Shown: positions 1 to 6,256, counted from the stretch's first letter. The stretch is 13,592 nt of DNA from Halobacteriales archaeon (GCA_020201485.1 JAIVGT010000198.1:1-13592); one strand, 5' to 3'. Numbers and translations: made by a program. The notes: a model not told the origin generated them from the letters alone.

Positions 1-2
1 GC

Positions 3-548
3 CAGCACCCGGTGGAGATCGCCCTCGCCGCGGTGAAGGGCATCGGCATCCGCACCGCCGGCGTCGTCGCCGACATGAGCGGCGTCAAGCGCACGGAGCG
101 CATCGGCAACCTCAACGACGCGCAGGTCCAGCAGCTCGAGGAGCTCGCCACGAGCCTGCACACGAAGCTGCCCGTCTGGATGATCAACCGCGCGAAGGAC
201 TACGAGACGGGTGAGGACCAGCACCTCGTCGGCACCGACGTGGACATCCGCCTGCGCGACGACATCAACCGCATGAAGAAGATCCGCACGTACAAGGGCG
301 TGCGGCACGAGGACGGCCAGAAGGTCCGCGGCCAGCGCACGCGCGCCAACGGCAGGACCGGCCTGACGATGGGCGTCCAGCGCAAGGCGATCCAGCAGGC
401 CGCTGCGGGCAAGAAGGAGGAGGAAGGCGGCAAGAAGGAAGGGGCCAAGCCGGCCGCGGGGGCAGCGAAGCCCGCCGCGGCGGGAGCGGCGAAGCCGGCC
501 GCCGGAGCGAAGCCCGCGGCGGGCGCGAAGCCCGCGGAGAAGAAGTGA
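3..548 (+). CDS. rps13: Small ribosomal subunit protein S13p (uS13), 5' end missing
   Basis: Part of the head of the 30S subunit, contacting the P-site tRNA and the bridge to the large subunit. The frame is open from the window edge (QHPVEIALAAVKGIGIRTA), so the first few dozen residues lie outside; the GTG at 12 is internal, not a start. Recognisable archaeal S13p blocks are GIGIRTAGVV, IGNLNDAQVQQLEELA, the DINRMKKIRTYKGVRH region and the helix-two-turn-helix tail with GQRTRANGRTGLTMGVQRKA. After that conserved end the protein continues about 45 residues as a Lys/Glu stretch and then an Ala/Lys/Pro repeat (units like GAKPAA), ending EKK. This tail is longer than the family core needs. The stop is followed after 9 bases by rps4; GAGGTGA at 546-552, overlapping the stop, probably serves as the rps4 ribosome binding site. 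Confidence 0.96.
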   Translation, partial: QHPVEIALAAVKGIGIRTAGVVADMSGVKRTERIGNLNDAQVQQLEELATSLHTKLPVWMINRAKDYETGEDQHLVGTDVDIRLRDDINRMKKIRTYKGVRHEDGQKVRGQRTRANGRTGLTMGVQRKAIQQAAAGKKEEEGGKKEGAKPAAGAAKPAAAGAAKPAAGAKPAAGAKPAEKK

Positions 549-557
549 GGTGAGCCC

Positions 558-1295
558 ATGGGTGACCCCAAGTTCAGCCGGCGGCAGTACGACACCCCGA
601 CGCACCCGTGGCAGGCCCAGCGCATCGCGGCCGAGAACGACGTCGTCCGCAAGTACGGCCTGAAGAACAAGACCGAGGTCTGGCGTGCGCAGAGCCAGCT
701 CCGCCGCTTCCGCGGCAACGCCCGCGCGCTCCTCGCCCGCCAAGGCGCGGGGGACAAGCAGGCCCAGCTGGAGACGACGCAGCTCCTGCACCGCCTGCAG
801 CGCCTCGGCATCCTGAGCGGTGAGGCCAAGCTGGAGGACGTGCTCGCCCTCAGCCTGGAAGCGGTGCTGTCGCGCCGCCTGGAGACCCTGGTCTACCACC
901 GCGGCCTGGCGACGAGCCACAAGCAGGCCCGGCAGCTCATCGTGCACAACCACGTGACGGTCAACGGCCGCATCGTCAACGTGCCCGGCTACCTCGTGCC
1001 CAAGGCGGAGCAGGAGAGCATCGTCTACGCGCCGCACAGCGCGCTCACGAACGAGGCGCACCCGATGCGCCCGAAGGCCCGCGCGCCCGGCGAGCCCGGC
1101 CCGGAGGAGCAGCGCGAGCGCGCCTTCCAGGCGCGGAAGCGCGACTTCCGCCGCGGAGGCCCCGGCGGCCAGCGCCGCGGACCGCCCGGCCGCGGAGGGC
1201 CCGGCGGGCGCGGACCGCCGCGGGGCGGACCCCCGCGCAGCGGCCCGCCGCGCGAAGGCCCGCCCGGTGGCGGCGCGCCGCAGGGAGGTGCCTGA
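558..1295 (+). CDS. rps4: Small ribosomal subunit protein S4p (uS4)
   Basis: Primary 16S rRNA-binding protein of the 30S body. The N-terminus [18 protein letters not shown] and the [21 protein letters not shown] block are typical of archaeal S4p. An S4 RNA-binding domain lies around residues 105-165 ([39 protein letters not shown]). The last 70 or so residues, from about 175, leave the family core. They are first charged, then a Gly/Pro/Arg-rich RGG-like tail ([14 protein letters not shown] repeats) to residue 245. The ATG at 558 is preceded by GAGGTGA at 546-552, spacing 5, which fixes the start. The stop at 1293-1295 is two bases from the rps11 start, so the cluster is almost certainly cotranscribed. 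The tail DNA is strongly repetitive and very GC-rich; whether the length varies between strains cannot be seen here. Confidence 0.97.
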   Translation: MGDPKFSRRQYDTPTHPWQAQRIAAENDVVRKYGLKNKTEVWRAQSQLRRFRGNARALLARQGAGDKQAQLETTQLLHRLQRLGILSGEAKLEDVLALSLEAVLSRRLETLVYHRGLATSHKQARQLIVHNHVTVNGRIVNVPGYLVPKAEQESIVYAPHSALTNEAHPMRPKARAPGEPGPEEQRERAFQARKRDFRRGGPGGQRRGPPGRGGPGGRGPPRGGPPRSGPPREGPPGGGAPQGGA

Positions 1296-1297
1296 GC

Positions 1298-1681
1298 ATG
1301 GCGAAGTGGGGCATCGCGCACATCTACGCGAGCTACAACAACATCATCATCACCGTGACCGACCTGACCGGGGCCGAGACCATCACGAAGTGCACCGGGG
1401 GCATGGTCGTCAAGGCGGCGAAGGACGAAGGCGGCCCGTACGCGGCCATGAAGGCGGCGGAGCGCATCGCCGACGAGGCCCGGGAGAAGGGCATCGACAG
1501 CATGCACGTCAAGGTCCGCGCCCCGGGCGGGCACAAGAGCAAGAGCCCCGGGCCGGGAGCGCAGGCCGCCATCCGCGCGCTGGCCCGCGCCGGCGTGAAG
1601 ATCGGCCGCATCGAGGACGTCACGCCCGTGCCGCACGACGGCACGCGCAAGAAGGGCGGCCGCCGGGGCCGCAGGGTGTGA
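1298..1681 (+). CDS. rps11: Small ribosomal subunit protein S11p (uS11)
   Basis: Platform protein of the 30S subunit, close to the E-site mRNA path. The 127 residues match the archaeal family length. Hallmarks are [26 protein letters not shown] at the start, [21 protein letters not shown] in the middle, and the conserved end [25 protein letters not shown]. The ATG at 1298 has the strongest Shine-Dalgarno in the cluster, GGGAGGTG at 1283-1290, spacing 7. It follows the rps4 stop by two bases and precedes the rpoD ATG by two bases, consistent with translation-coupled expression of one operon. Unlike S13p and S4p of this window, S11p has no added tail. Confidence 0.98.
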   Translation: MAKWGIAHIYASYNNIIITVTDLTGAETITKCTGGMVVKAAKDEGGPYAAMKAAERIADEAREKGIDSMHVKVRAPGGHKSKSPGPGAQAAIRALARAGVKIGRIEDVTPVPHDGTRKKGGRRGRRV

Positions 1682-1683
1682 GC

Positions 1684-2499
1684 ATGCAGGTCGAGATGCG
1701 CGAGGTCACGGACAACAAGGCCCGCTTCGTCGTCACGGGCACGGACACGAGCATGGTCAACGCCCTCCGGCGCGCCCTGCTCGCCGAGGTGCCGAAGCTG
1801 GCCATCGAGGACGTGACCATCTACGACAACACGAGCGCGCTGTTCGACGAGATGGTCGGGCACCGGCTGGGCCTGGTGCCCATCCCGACCGACCTCAACA
1901 TGCTGAACTACCGCGAGGCGTGCACGTGCAATGGGGAAGGGTGCGCGAACTGCACCGTGCTCTACACGCTAAGCAAGGAAGGCCCGGGCACGGTGTACAG
2001 CGGCGACCTCCAGCCGACCGACCGCAAGTACGACGTCAAGGACAAGCGCATCCCCATCGTGAAGCTGCTCGCCGGGCAGCGCGTCATGCTCGAGGCGCAA
2101 GCGGTGCTGGGCACGAGCAGGCAGCACGCGAAGTGGCAGGGCGTGACCGCGGCCGGGTACAAGTACTACCCCGTCATCGAGCTGCTCAGCCCGAACTGCG
2201 CCGAGAACGGCGCGTGCGCGAAGATGTGCCCGGCGGTGTTCGAGTACGCCAACGGGCAGGTCCGCCTGAAGGACGCCGAGGCCTACCACTTCCGCGAGGA
2301 CACGCTGCGCATGTGCAAGGACCACGTCCGCATCACGTTCCGCCGCGACAAGTTCATCTTCAAGTTCGAGACGGACGGCTCGCTCACCGCCAAGGAGGCG
2401 CTGGTGCGCGCCATCGCCGCGCTCAAGGACAAGATGAAGGGCTTCGAGACCGGCCTGCAAGAGGGCTTGCAGGCCGAGCCCCAGGCGAAGGCGGCCTGA
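1684..2499 (+). CDS. rpoD: DNA-directed RNA polymerase subunit D (Rpo3), with a reduced ferredoxin-like insert
   Basis: Archaeal counterpart of Rpb3/alpha; pairs with subunit L to start polymerase assembly. 271 residues. Residues 1-70 contain the dimerisation half (MVNALRRALLAEVPKLAIED, HRLGLVPIPTD). Cys80, 82, 87 and 90 form CxCx4CxxC, equivalent to the Rpb3 zinc site. Residues about 168-215 are the ferredoxin-like insert: C172, C178 and C182-Pro, with C211 further on. Aligned to a two-cluster ferredoxin, the second cysteine of the first motif is Asn175, and the second motif keeps only its last cysteine, so a full [4Fe-4S] set is not present. The C-terminal part (FKFETDGSLTAKEALVRAI) returns to the dimerisation fold. 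ATG at 1684 sits two bases after the rps11 stop. No ribosomal gene follows. Confidence 0.96.
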   Translation: MQVEMREVTDNKARFVVTGTDTSMVNALRRALLAEVPKLAIEDVTIYDNTSALFDEMVGHRLGLVPIPTDLNMLNYREACTCNGEGCANCTVLYTLSKEGPGTVYSGDLQPTDRKYDVKDKRIPIVKLLAGQRVMLEAQAVLGTSRQHAKWQGVTAAGYKYYPVIELLSPNCAENGACAKMCPAVFEYANGQVRLKDAEAYHFREDTLRMCKDHVRITFRRDKFIFKFETDGSLTAKEALVRAIAALKDKMKGFETGLQEGLQAEPQAKAA

Positions 2500-2539
2500 G
2501 CGCGCCCCTGTTTCCGTTGCTTTCGTGGGCCAGCGGAGC
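2500..2539 (+). terminator. T-rich convergent gap, possible terminator
   Basis: The 40 bases between the rpoD stop and the stop of the opposing gene contain a pyrimidine stretch at about 2506-2524 with short T runs (TTT at 2511-2513 and 2521-2523). Archaeal polymerases terminate at oligo-T tracts, and the T content stands out in this GC-rich DNA. No strong hairpin is seen. The call rests on position and base composition only. Confidence 0.35.
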
Positions 2540-2878
2540 TCAGACCTCGAAGCCTTCCTGGCGCAGGATGTGCTGCAGGGGCTCGGTGAGCTGCGCCGTG
2601 CGGTCGTCGCGGCGCGTGAGGAAGCGGCTCTCGATGTCGACGGCGCGCGTCTTCAGGCCCAGCTCCTTCCGCACGTCCTCGCGCAGGCCGACGACGACGC
2701 GCGGCGTGTCCTCGGCGAGGGGCACGGCGGCGTCGGTCACCTGGCCGATGACGGCCCCGTCCACGTCGAGCACCTCGACGTGGCTCCGCTCCGCCGGCGT
2801 GTCCGGGTCCACGCCCTTCGCCTGGCCCCGGCTGGCCTGCGCCGGCATGTCGCTGACGCGCTGCGTGCGGTTCGGCAT
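2540..2878 (-). CDS. Small PRC-barrel-like protein
   Basis: 112 residues starting at ATG (2878). The core from residue 32 (HVEVLDVDGAVIGQVTDAAV, then RVVVGLREDVRKELGLKTRA, then a final DxxxxLTEPLQHIL) has the rhythm of a PRC-barrel: a D-G-x-x-I-G turn, a short strand run, a K/R-E-LGL helix-strand, and a closing strand. PRC-barrels occur as small stand-alone proteins in archaea and often bind partner proteins; the actual role here is unknown. The first 30 residues are polar and probably disordered, and Met11 is an alternative start. It lies 44 bases downstream of the lipoprotein gene on the same strand, so the two are likely cotranscribed. No Shine-Dalgarno is evident. The PRC assignment is pattern-based and tentative; coding status is well supported by G/C third positions. 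Confidence 0.72.
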   Translation of the reverse strand: MPNRTQRVSDMPAQASRGQAKGVDPDTPAERSHVEVLDVDGAVIGQVTDAAVPLAEDTPRVVVGLREDVRKELGLKTRAVDIESRFLTRRDDRTAQLTEPLQHILRQEGFEV

Positions 2879-2922
2879 GGGCCTGGCTGGGCGGGGAGGG
2901 CCTTGGGGCTGCCGGGACAAGC

Positions 2923-3549
2923 CTAGGCGGGCTGCTGGGTCGCCTGGCGCGGCTTGGGCGGGAAGGGCACGGCCTGGCCTTGCGCGGCGATGTCCTGCTC
3001 CGGCGCGCCATACGTGAGCAGGACGCGCACGCCGTCGCGAAGCGGGAGGAGCGGCCCCTCGGGCGCGTCCCGCCAGACCGTGCCGTTCCCGGAGGCGTCG
3101 CCGACGAGGACGCGCCAGCGCAGCGTGGCCGTGTCGTTCCACGTCGTGCCGTTGTGGCCGTCCTTCGTGTCGAGCGTGAGGCTGGGCCCGGGGAAGCGCA
3201 CGCCGAGCGTGGCGAGGAAGCTCTGCAGCGTGACGTCGGGCACGCCGTCGGTGAAGTTGCCCTCGATGTGCACGATGCTGCCCCCGTGCTCCTCCTGCAC
3301 GTGCAGGTGCGCGCTGATGTTGCGGACGTAGAACAGGTCGTACGCCGGGTCGGTGAAGTCCACCTGCTCGCCGAGGAGGAACATGCTCCACGCGGCGTGC
3401 TCGTGGAGGAACTTCGTCGGCAGGGTGATGGTCGTGTCGGGCCCCGGCTGCGGCGTGTCGTTCCCGGGGCGGGGGCCGGTGGGCGCGGCACAGCCGGCGA
3501 GGAGGACCAGCGCGAGGGCGGGCGCGATGCCGAGCGCGAGGAGGCGCAC
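2923..3549 (-). CDS. Exported lipoprotein with HEHA-type domain
   Basis: 208 residues from a GTG start. Residues 1-19 are a signal peptide ending in the lipobox LLAGC; Cys20 would be lipid-modified, anchoring the protein outside the cell membrane. A Pro/Thr linker follows. The domain from about residue 47 (KFLHEHAAWSMFLLGEQVDF, DLFYVRNISAHLHV, SIVHIEGNF, LQSFLATLGVRF) and the late DGVRVLLTYG resemble a secreted family of archaea with HEHA, a H-rich HLH/HxH strand and an I/L-YG end; the name is descriptive and function is unknown. Conserved His residues (49, 51, 81, 83, 94) could bind a metal. Five N-x-S/T sequons suggest N-glycosylation. It precedes the PRC-barrel-like gene and diverges from the 3621 gene. 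Confidence 0.82.
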   Translation of the reverse strand: MRLLALGIAPALALVLLAGCAAPTGPRPGNDTPQPGPDTTITLPTKFLHEHAAWSMFLLGEQVDFTDPAYDLFYVRNISAHLHVQEEHGGSIVHIEGNFTDGVPDVTLQSFLATLGVRFPGPSLTLDTKDGHNGTTWNDTATLRWRVLVGDASGNGTVWRDAPEGPLLPLRDGVRVLLTYGAPEQDIAAQGQAVPFPPKPRQATQQPA

Positions 3550-3591
3550 GGCTCCGGCAAGCCCGGCCCGCGCAAAGCGTTTCCGATGCGC

Positions 3592-3599
3592 CCTTAAGG
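3592..3599. promoter_or_regulatory. Palindromic TATA-like site CCTTAAGG in a divergent spacer
   Basis: The only AT-rich patch centred in the 71-base spacer between the divergent genes at 3549 (−) and 3621 (+). Its centre is 25-26 bases from the ATG at 3621, the spacing expected of an archaeal TATA box for a leaderless mRNA. For the lipoprotein it lies about 46 bases upstream, which would give a leader of roughly 20 bases. As a perfect palindrome it could bind TBP in both directions. The role is inferred from position only. Confidence 0.4.
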
Positions 3600-3620
3600 T
3601 GCGCGGGCTTTGCCGGCGGC

Positions 3621-4130
3621 ATGGCCCTGCCCGGCCCGGTCGAGCTGTTCGCGCTGAACCTCGACCTGGTGCAGGTCTACGGGCTGTTCTTCCTCCTCGG
3701 CTCGTTCACCGTGGCGAGCGTGAGCGACGTCAAGCACATGGCGGCGCAGCGCGAGTTCATGGACGTGTGGCTGGCGTTCGCCGTGGTCATGCTCGCCCTG
3801 GACATCTGGCACCACGGCTTCCAGGCCGACCCGACGCTCATCATCAAGTGGCTCCTGCTCGCCGTGCTCAGCGTGCTGAGCTGGCACCGGGTGGGCGTGC
3901 TCTTCCAGCTCGCGCGCGCGGATTGCGCGGCCATGGCTGCCGCGGCCAGCCTGCTCGCGCCCGGGGCCATCGCGCTGTTCTGGCTGCTGATGAAGGCGCT
4001 CAGCGTGCCCTTCGGCGCGGCGCTGCGCAAGGGCCAGCACTACCCGTTCCTGCCCGTGGTCACGACCGCGACCGTGGCCCTCCTCGCGCTCAGCTGGTGG
4101 CTGGCCGGGGCGGTGCTGCCGCACGCGTGA
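3621..4130 (+). CDS. Five-helix integral membrane protein, unknown function
   Basis: 169 residues, ATG at 3621. Hydrophobic segments lie at about residues 18-35, 46-62, 73-90, 103-127 and 146-165, so five membrane helices are likely. After the first helix comes SVSDVKHMAAQREFMDVWLA, which recalls the D-x-K-x-R loop of archaeal A24 prepilin peptidases. The second catalytic motif of that family, GxGD, is absent, so protease activity should not be assumed. WHHG and WHR carry conserved-looking histidines near membrane edges. No Shine-Dalgarno is visible and the TATA-like palindrome sits at the right distance for leaderless transcription. The stop is one base from the stop of the opposing thioesterase-like gene. 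I do not recognise the family with certainty. Confidence 0.85.
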   Translation: MALPGPVELFALNLDLVQVYGLFFLLGSFTVASVSDVKHMAAQREFMDVWLAFAVVMLALDIWHHGFQADPTLIIKWLLLAVLSVLSWHRVGVLFQLARADCAAMAAAASLLAPGAIALFWLLMKALSVPFGAALRKGQHYPFLPVVTTATVALLALSWWLAGAVLPHA

Positions 4131-4131
4131 C

Positions 4132-4638
4132 TCAGCGCGCGGTCGCTTCCTGCGCGGCGCGTTCCTCCCACGCCGGGCGCAGGCTGCGCGGCAGGTTCGG
4201 CACCTGCAGGACCTGCGCCGCCTCCGCGGGCGAGGCGCGGCGCGCCGTGGCGGTGAGCCGCATCCTGGGCTGGCCCTGCTGCACGGCTTCGGCGGTGACG
4301 TGCACCTCGTCGCCCTCGACCTGGGCGTGCGCCTCGAGCACGGTCTCCAGGCCGATGGCCATGGGGCCGAGCATCGTGACCTCGAAGGAGCCCGCGGGCC
4401 GCGACGGGCCGAGCCGCTCCCACACCGTCCAGCCCACGAGGTCCATGAGCGCCAAGCTCACCAGGCCCATGTGCCAGGAGCCGCGCCAGCCGCTGAACTC
4501 CGCCCGCTGCGGCAGCTCGGCGCGCACCGCCTCGCCGTCGTCGAAGAAGCGCAGGTGCATGCCGAAGGCGTGGCGCGGGCCGCAGGCGAAGCACGCGTTG
4601 TCGCCCGGGTCGTTCTCCAGCTCCTTGCCCGGCAGCAT
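4132..4638 (-). CDS. Hotdog-fold (PaaI-like) thioesterase family protein
   Basis: 168 residues from ATG at 4638. The N-terminal NACFACGPRHAFGMHLRFF matches the C-F-x-C-G-P-x-x-x-x-G-x-x-L block of a hotdog-fold group related to PaaI/4HBT acyl-CoA thioesterases. Next comes the strand AELPQRAEFSGWRGSWHMGL, where His56 takes the place of the HGG histidine that caps the long hotdog helix. The helix (SLALMDLVGWTVWERLG) and the later strands (SFEVTMLGPM, EVHVTAEAVQQGQPRMRLTA) complete the fold. The likely role is hydrolysis or binding of an acyl-thioester, probably in the cytosol; the substrate is unknown. A GTG at 4647 is an alternative start, with AT-rich TTTGACA about 26 bases upstream. Much longer upstream in-frame extension has no family similarity. 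It converges with the membrane-protein gene with a one-base gap. Confidence 0.85.
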   Translation of the reverse strand: MLPGKELENDPGDNACFACGPRHAFGMHLRFFDDGEAVRAELPQRAEFSGWRGSWHMGLVSLALMDLVGWTVWERLGPSRPAGSFEVTMLGPMAIGLETVLEAHAQVEGDEVHVTAEAVQQGQPRMRLTATARRASPAEAAQVLQVPNLPRSLRPAWEERAAQEATAR

Positions 4639-4794
4639 CAGGACCACGGCCCATGCTGCGCGGGGGAGCGTGTCAAACCTGCGGCGAGGAACGTCCGCGC
4701 GGCTCCACGCCGCGGGCGATGCCTTGAAGCCTTGGAGCGCGATGGCACCCCGCCCGTGCGGCGCGTGCAGGCTTGACGCCGCGCATCGGAGGGC

Positions 4795-4808
4795 ACCCCC
4801 GCGGGGGT
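4795..4808. repeat. Perfect palindrome spanning the tRNA 5' end
   Basis: ACCCCCGCGGGGGT reads the same on both strands. Its left half repeats the tRNA 3' acceptor strand: CACCCCCGC occurs at 4794-4802 and again at 4876-4884. In a precursor the 5' flank could pair with the acceptor 5' strand in place of the true 3' strand. It may be chance in GC-rich DNA. Confidence 0.5.
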
Positions 4809-4885
4809 ATCCAAGCCTGGTCAAAGGAGCTAGGTTGAGGTCCTAGTTGTGCAGACATTCTGGGGTTCAAATCCTCACCCCCGCA
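4801..4885 (+). tRNA. tRNA-Leu, anticodon GAG
   Basis: A complete class II tRNA can be folded by eye. Acceptor GCGGGGG (4801-4807) pairs with CCCCCGC (4878-4884), and A4885 is the discriminator. The D arm is TCC/GGA at 4810-4812 and 4826-4828 with GG in the loop. The anticodon arm is CTAGG/CCTAG (4830-4834, 4842-4846) around TTGAGGT, giving GAG at 4837-4839. The variable arm is long (4847-4860), as in tRNA-Leu, with a short TGT/ACA stem. The T arm is TGGGG/CCTCA (4861-4865, 4873-4877) around TTCAAAT. No intron is seen and CCA is not encoded. It would read CUC/CUU leucine codons; CUC is abundant in these genes. The isolated tRNA lies between divergently oriented genes. Confidence 0.96.
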
Positions 4886-4926
4886 TCGGCGCGTGAAGGC
4901 TGCAGGCCGGAACGCGCTGCGCTCTC

Positions 4927-4940
4927 GGGGCTTGCGCCCC
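4927..4940. repeat. Short hairpin GGGGC-TTGC-GCCCC
   Basis: A perfect five-base-pair inverted repeat with a four-base loop, 41 bases after the tRNA. It sits in the 171-base gap before the beta-helix gene. No T run follows, so a terminator role is not supported. Confidence 0.4.
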
Positions 4941-4962
4941 GTGGACCCCGCAAGAAAACCTC

Positions 4963-4981
4963 CCCGGCGCGATGCGCCGGG
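4963..4981. repeat. Strong hairpin CCCGGCGC-GAT-GCGCCGGG
   Basis: A perfect eight-base-pair inverted repeat with a three-base loop, followed by a pyrimidine-rich stretch (TTCCACTCCTCC) rather than a T run. It is the most stable small hairpin in the gap between the tRNA and the beta-helix gene. It could be a processing or pausing element or an operator; nothing else in the gap (4886-5056) looks coding. Confidence 0.5.
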
Positions 4982-5056
4982 TTCCACTCCTCCCCGCCCA
5001 GCCTTGCCAGAGCAGCGTTGAAGCCTGCCTGGCTCCTTGCCAGCCGAGGCGAGGCG

Positions 5057-6256
5057 ATGCGGCGGGCGATGCTCCTCGGCGTGCTGGTGATGGCGAGCCT
5101 GGCCGGCGCGGCGGTGCGGGGCGACGGCGGCCTGCGCATCGTGCACCCGGGCGACCCCGGCGCGTTCCAGACCATCCAGGACGGCGTCGACGCCGCGCAG
5201 CCGGGCGACACCGTGCTCATCATGCCCGGCGTGTACCACGAGGCGGTCCAGGTCCACACGCCCGACGTGACCGTCGCCGGGGCGGACCGGGCCACGACCA
5301 TCCTCGACGGCCGGACCACGCAGCCCACGTGCGGCGACGGCTACGGCATCGGCGTGTACGTGGACGCGCCCGGCGTGACGGTGCGCGACCTCACGGTGCG
5401 CGACTACAACAGCTACGGCGTCGCCTGGTACTTCGTCCACGGCTTCTTCGGCTACCGCATCACGAGCGAGCGCGCCTGCGTGTACGGCATCTATGCCATC
5501 GGCAGCGACCACGGCGAGGTCGCCGACAGCGAGGCGTGGGGGAGCGGCGACAGCGGGCTGTACGTGGGCGAGGTCGACGACTGCGCCTGCGTCCTGCACG
5601 GCAACGACGTGCACGGCAACAGCATGGGCTACAGCGGCACGCGCGCCGACCACGTGGAGATCCGCGACAACTGGTTCCACGACAACGGCGTGGGCATCCT
5701 GCCGAACACGCTCCCGCCCGGCACGGACGAGGTCCTCAAGGTCGTGAACGACGGCGGCATGCCGAGCATCGTGCAGTGCTGCCTCGACATCCACGACAAC
5801 CTCATCGAGGGCAACAACAACGAGGGCGTGCCGCCCCACGGCTTCACCGACACCATCAAGCTCCCGTGGGGCACGGGCATCGAGATCGCGGGCGGCAGCG
5901 GGAACACCGTGTGGCGCAACACCATCCGCGACCAGCACCGGTGGGGCGTGGCCCTGCACTGGCTGTACACGCCGCCCAACGACAACGTCGTGCACGACAA
6001 CACCTTCGACCACCGCGGCGCCGTGGACGTGTGGTGGGACGGATGGGGCGTGGGCAACTGCTTCGCCGACAACGGCCCCATCACGAGCGACCCCAGCCCC
6101 GCTCCCCCCTGCGGCTTCCTGCCCATCGTCGGCATCCCGGACCCGGTGAAGGACGCGAACCTGGCCATCCTCGCCCTGGGCTACCTCAGCCCCGTGCCCG
6201 TGCCCACCCCGCTGCCCGTGCCCGACCTCCCCATCGGCTACCTGCCGCCCGCGTGA
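5057..6256 (+). CDS. Exported right-handed beta-helix (pectate-lyase-fold) protein
   Basis: 399 residues from ATG 5057. Residues 1-22 form a Sec signal peptide (RRA charge, hydrophobic LLGVLVMASLAGAA). The mature start FQTIQDGVDAAQPGDTVLIM and the following PGVYHEAVQVHTPDVTVAGA are the standard entry to parallel beta-helix proteins of the NosD/pectin-lyase type. Many rungs of the N-x-(V/I)-x-(D/G)-N pattern follow (HGNDVHGNSMGYSG, IRDNWFHDNGVGI, IHDNLIEGNNNEGV, NTVWRNTIRDQHRWGVALHW). Cys residues at 92, 141, 176, 178, 241, 242, 335 and 352 could form disulfides. The end is Pro-rich (VPVPTPLPVPDLP) with no C-terminal membrane helix or sorting signal, so the protein may be secreted free. Ligand or enzymatic activity is unknown. 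The open frame extends upstream across the tRNA, but that part is not coding. Confidence 0.88.
   Translation: MRRAMLLGVLVMASLAGAAVRGDGGLRIVHPGDPGAFQTIQDGVDAAQPGDTVLIMPGVYHEAVQVHTPDVTVAGADRATTILDGRTTQPTCGDGYGIGVYVDAPGVTVRDLTVRDYNSYGVAWYFVHGFFGYRITSERACVYGIYAIGSDHGEVADSEAWGSGDSGLYVGEVDDCACVLHGNDVHGNSMGYSGTRADHVEIRDNWFHDNGVGILPNTLPPGTDEVLKVVNDGGMPSIVQCCLDIHDNLIEGNNNEGVPPHGFTDTIKLPWGTGIEIAGGSGNTVWRNTIRDQHRWGVALHWLYTPPNDNVVHDNTFDHRGAVDVWWDGWGVGNCFADNGPITSDPSPAPPCGFLPIVGIPDPVKDANLAILALGYLSPVPVPTPLPVPDLPIGYLPPA

Noticed and set aside
1150..1292. CRISPR-like or tandem repeat array in the rps4 end
   Set aside because: The repeats are in frame, encode a Gly/Pro/Arg tail and have no spacers.
2954..3597. 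Plus-strand open frames opposite the lipoprotein gene
   Set aside because: The minus-strand frame has a signal peptide, lipobox and family-like motifs; the plus-strand frames have none.
3621..4130. Calling this gene a prepilin peptidase
   Set aside because: Only the first Asp-containing loop is similar; the GxGD motif needed for catalysis is missing.
4801..4885. tRNA-Leu as an integration site of a mobile element
   Set aside because: No integrase, no longer repeat of the tRNA 3' end downstream, and no change in base composition.
4963..4981. Intrinsic terminator after the tRNA
   Set aside because: The hairpin is strong, but no T run follows and archaeal termination does not depend on a hairpin.
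4847..5056. Upstream extension of the beta-helix frame
   Set aside because: It runs through the tRNA variable arm and T arm, lacks family similarity, and the signal peptide begins at 5057.
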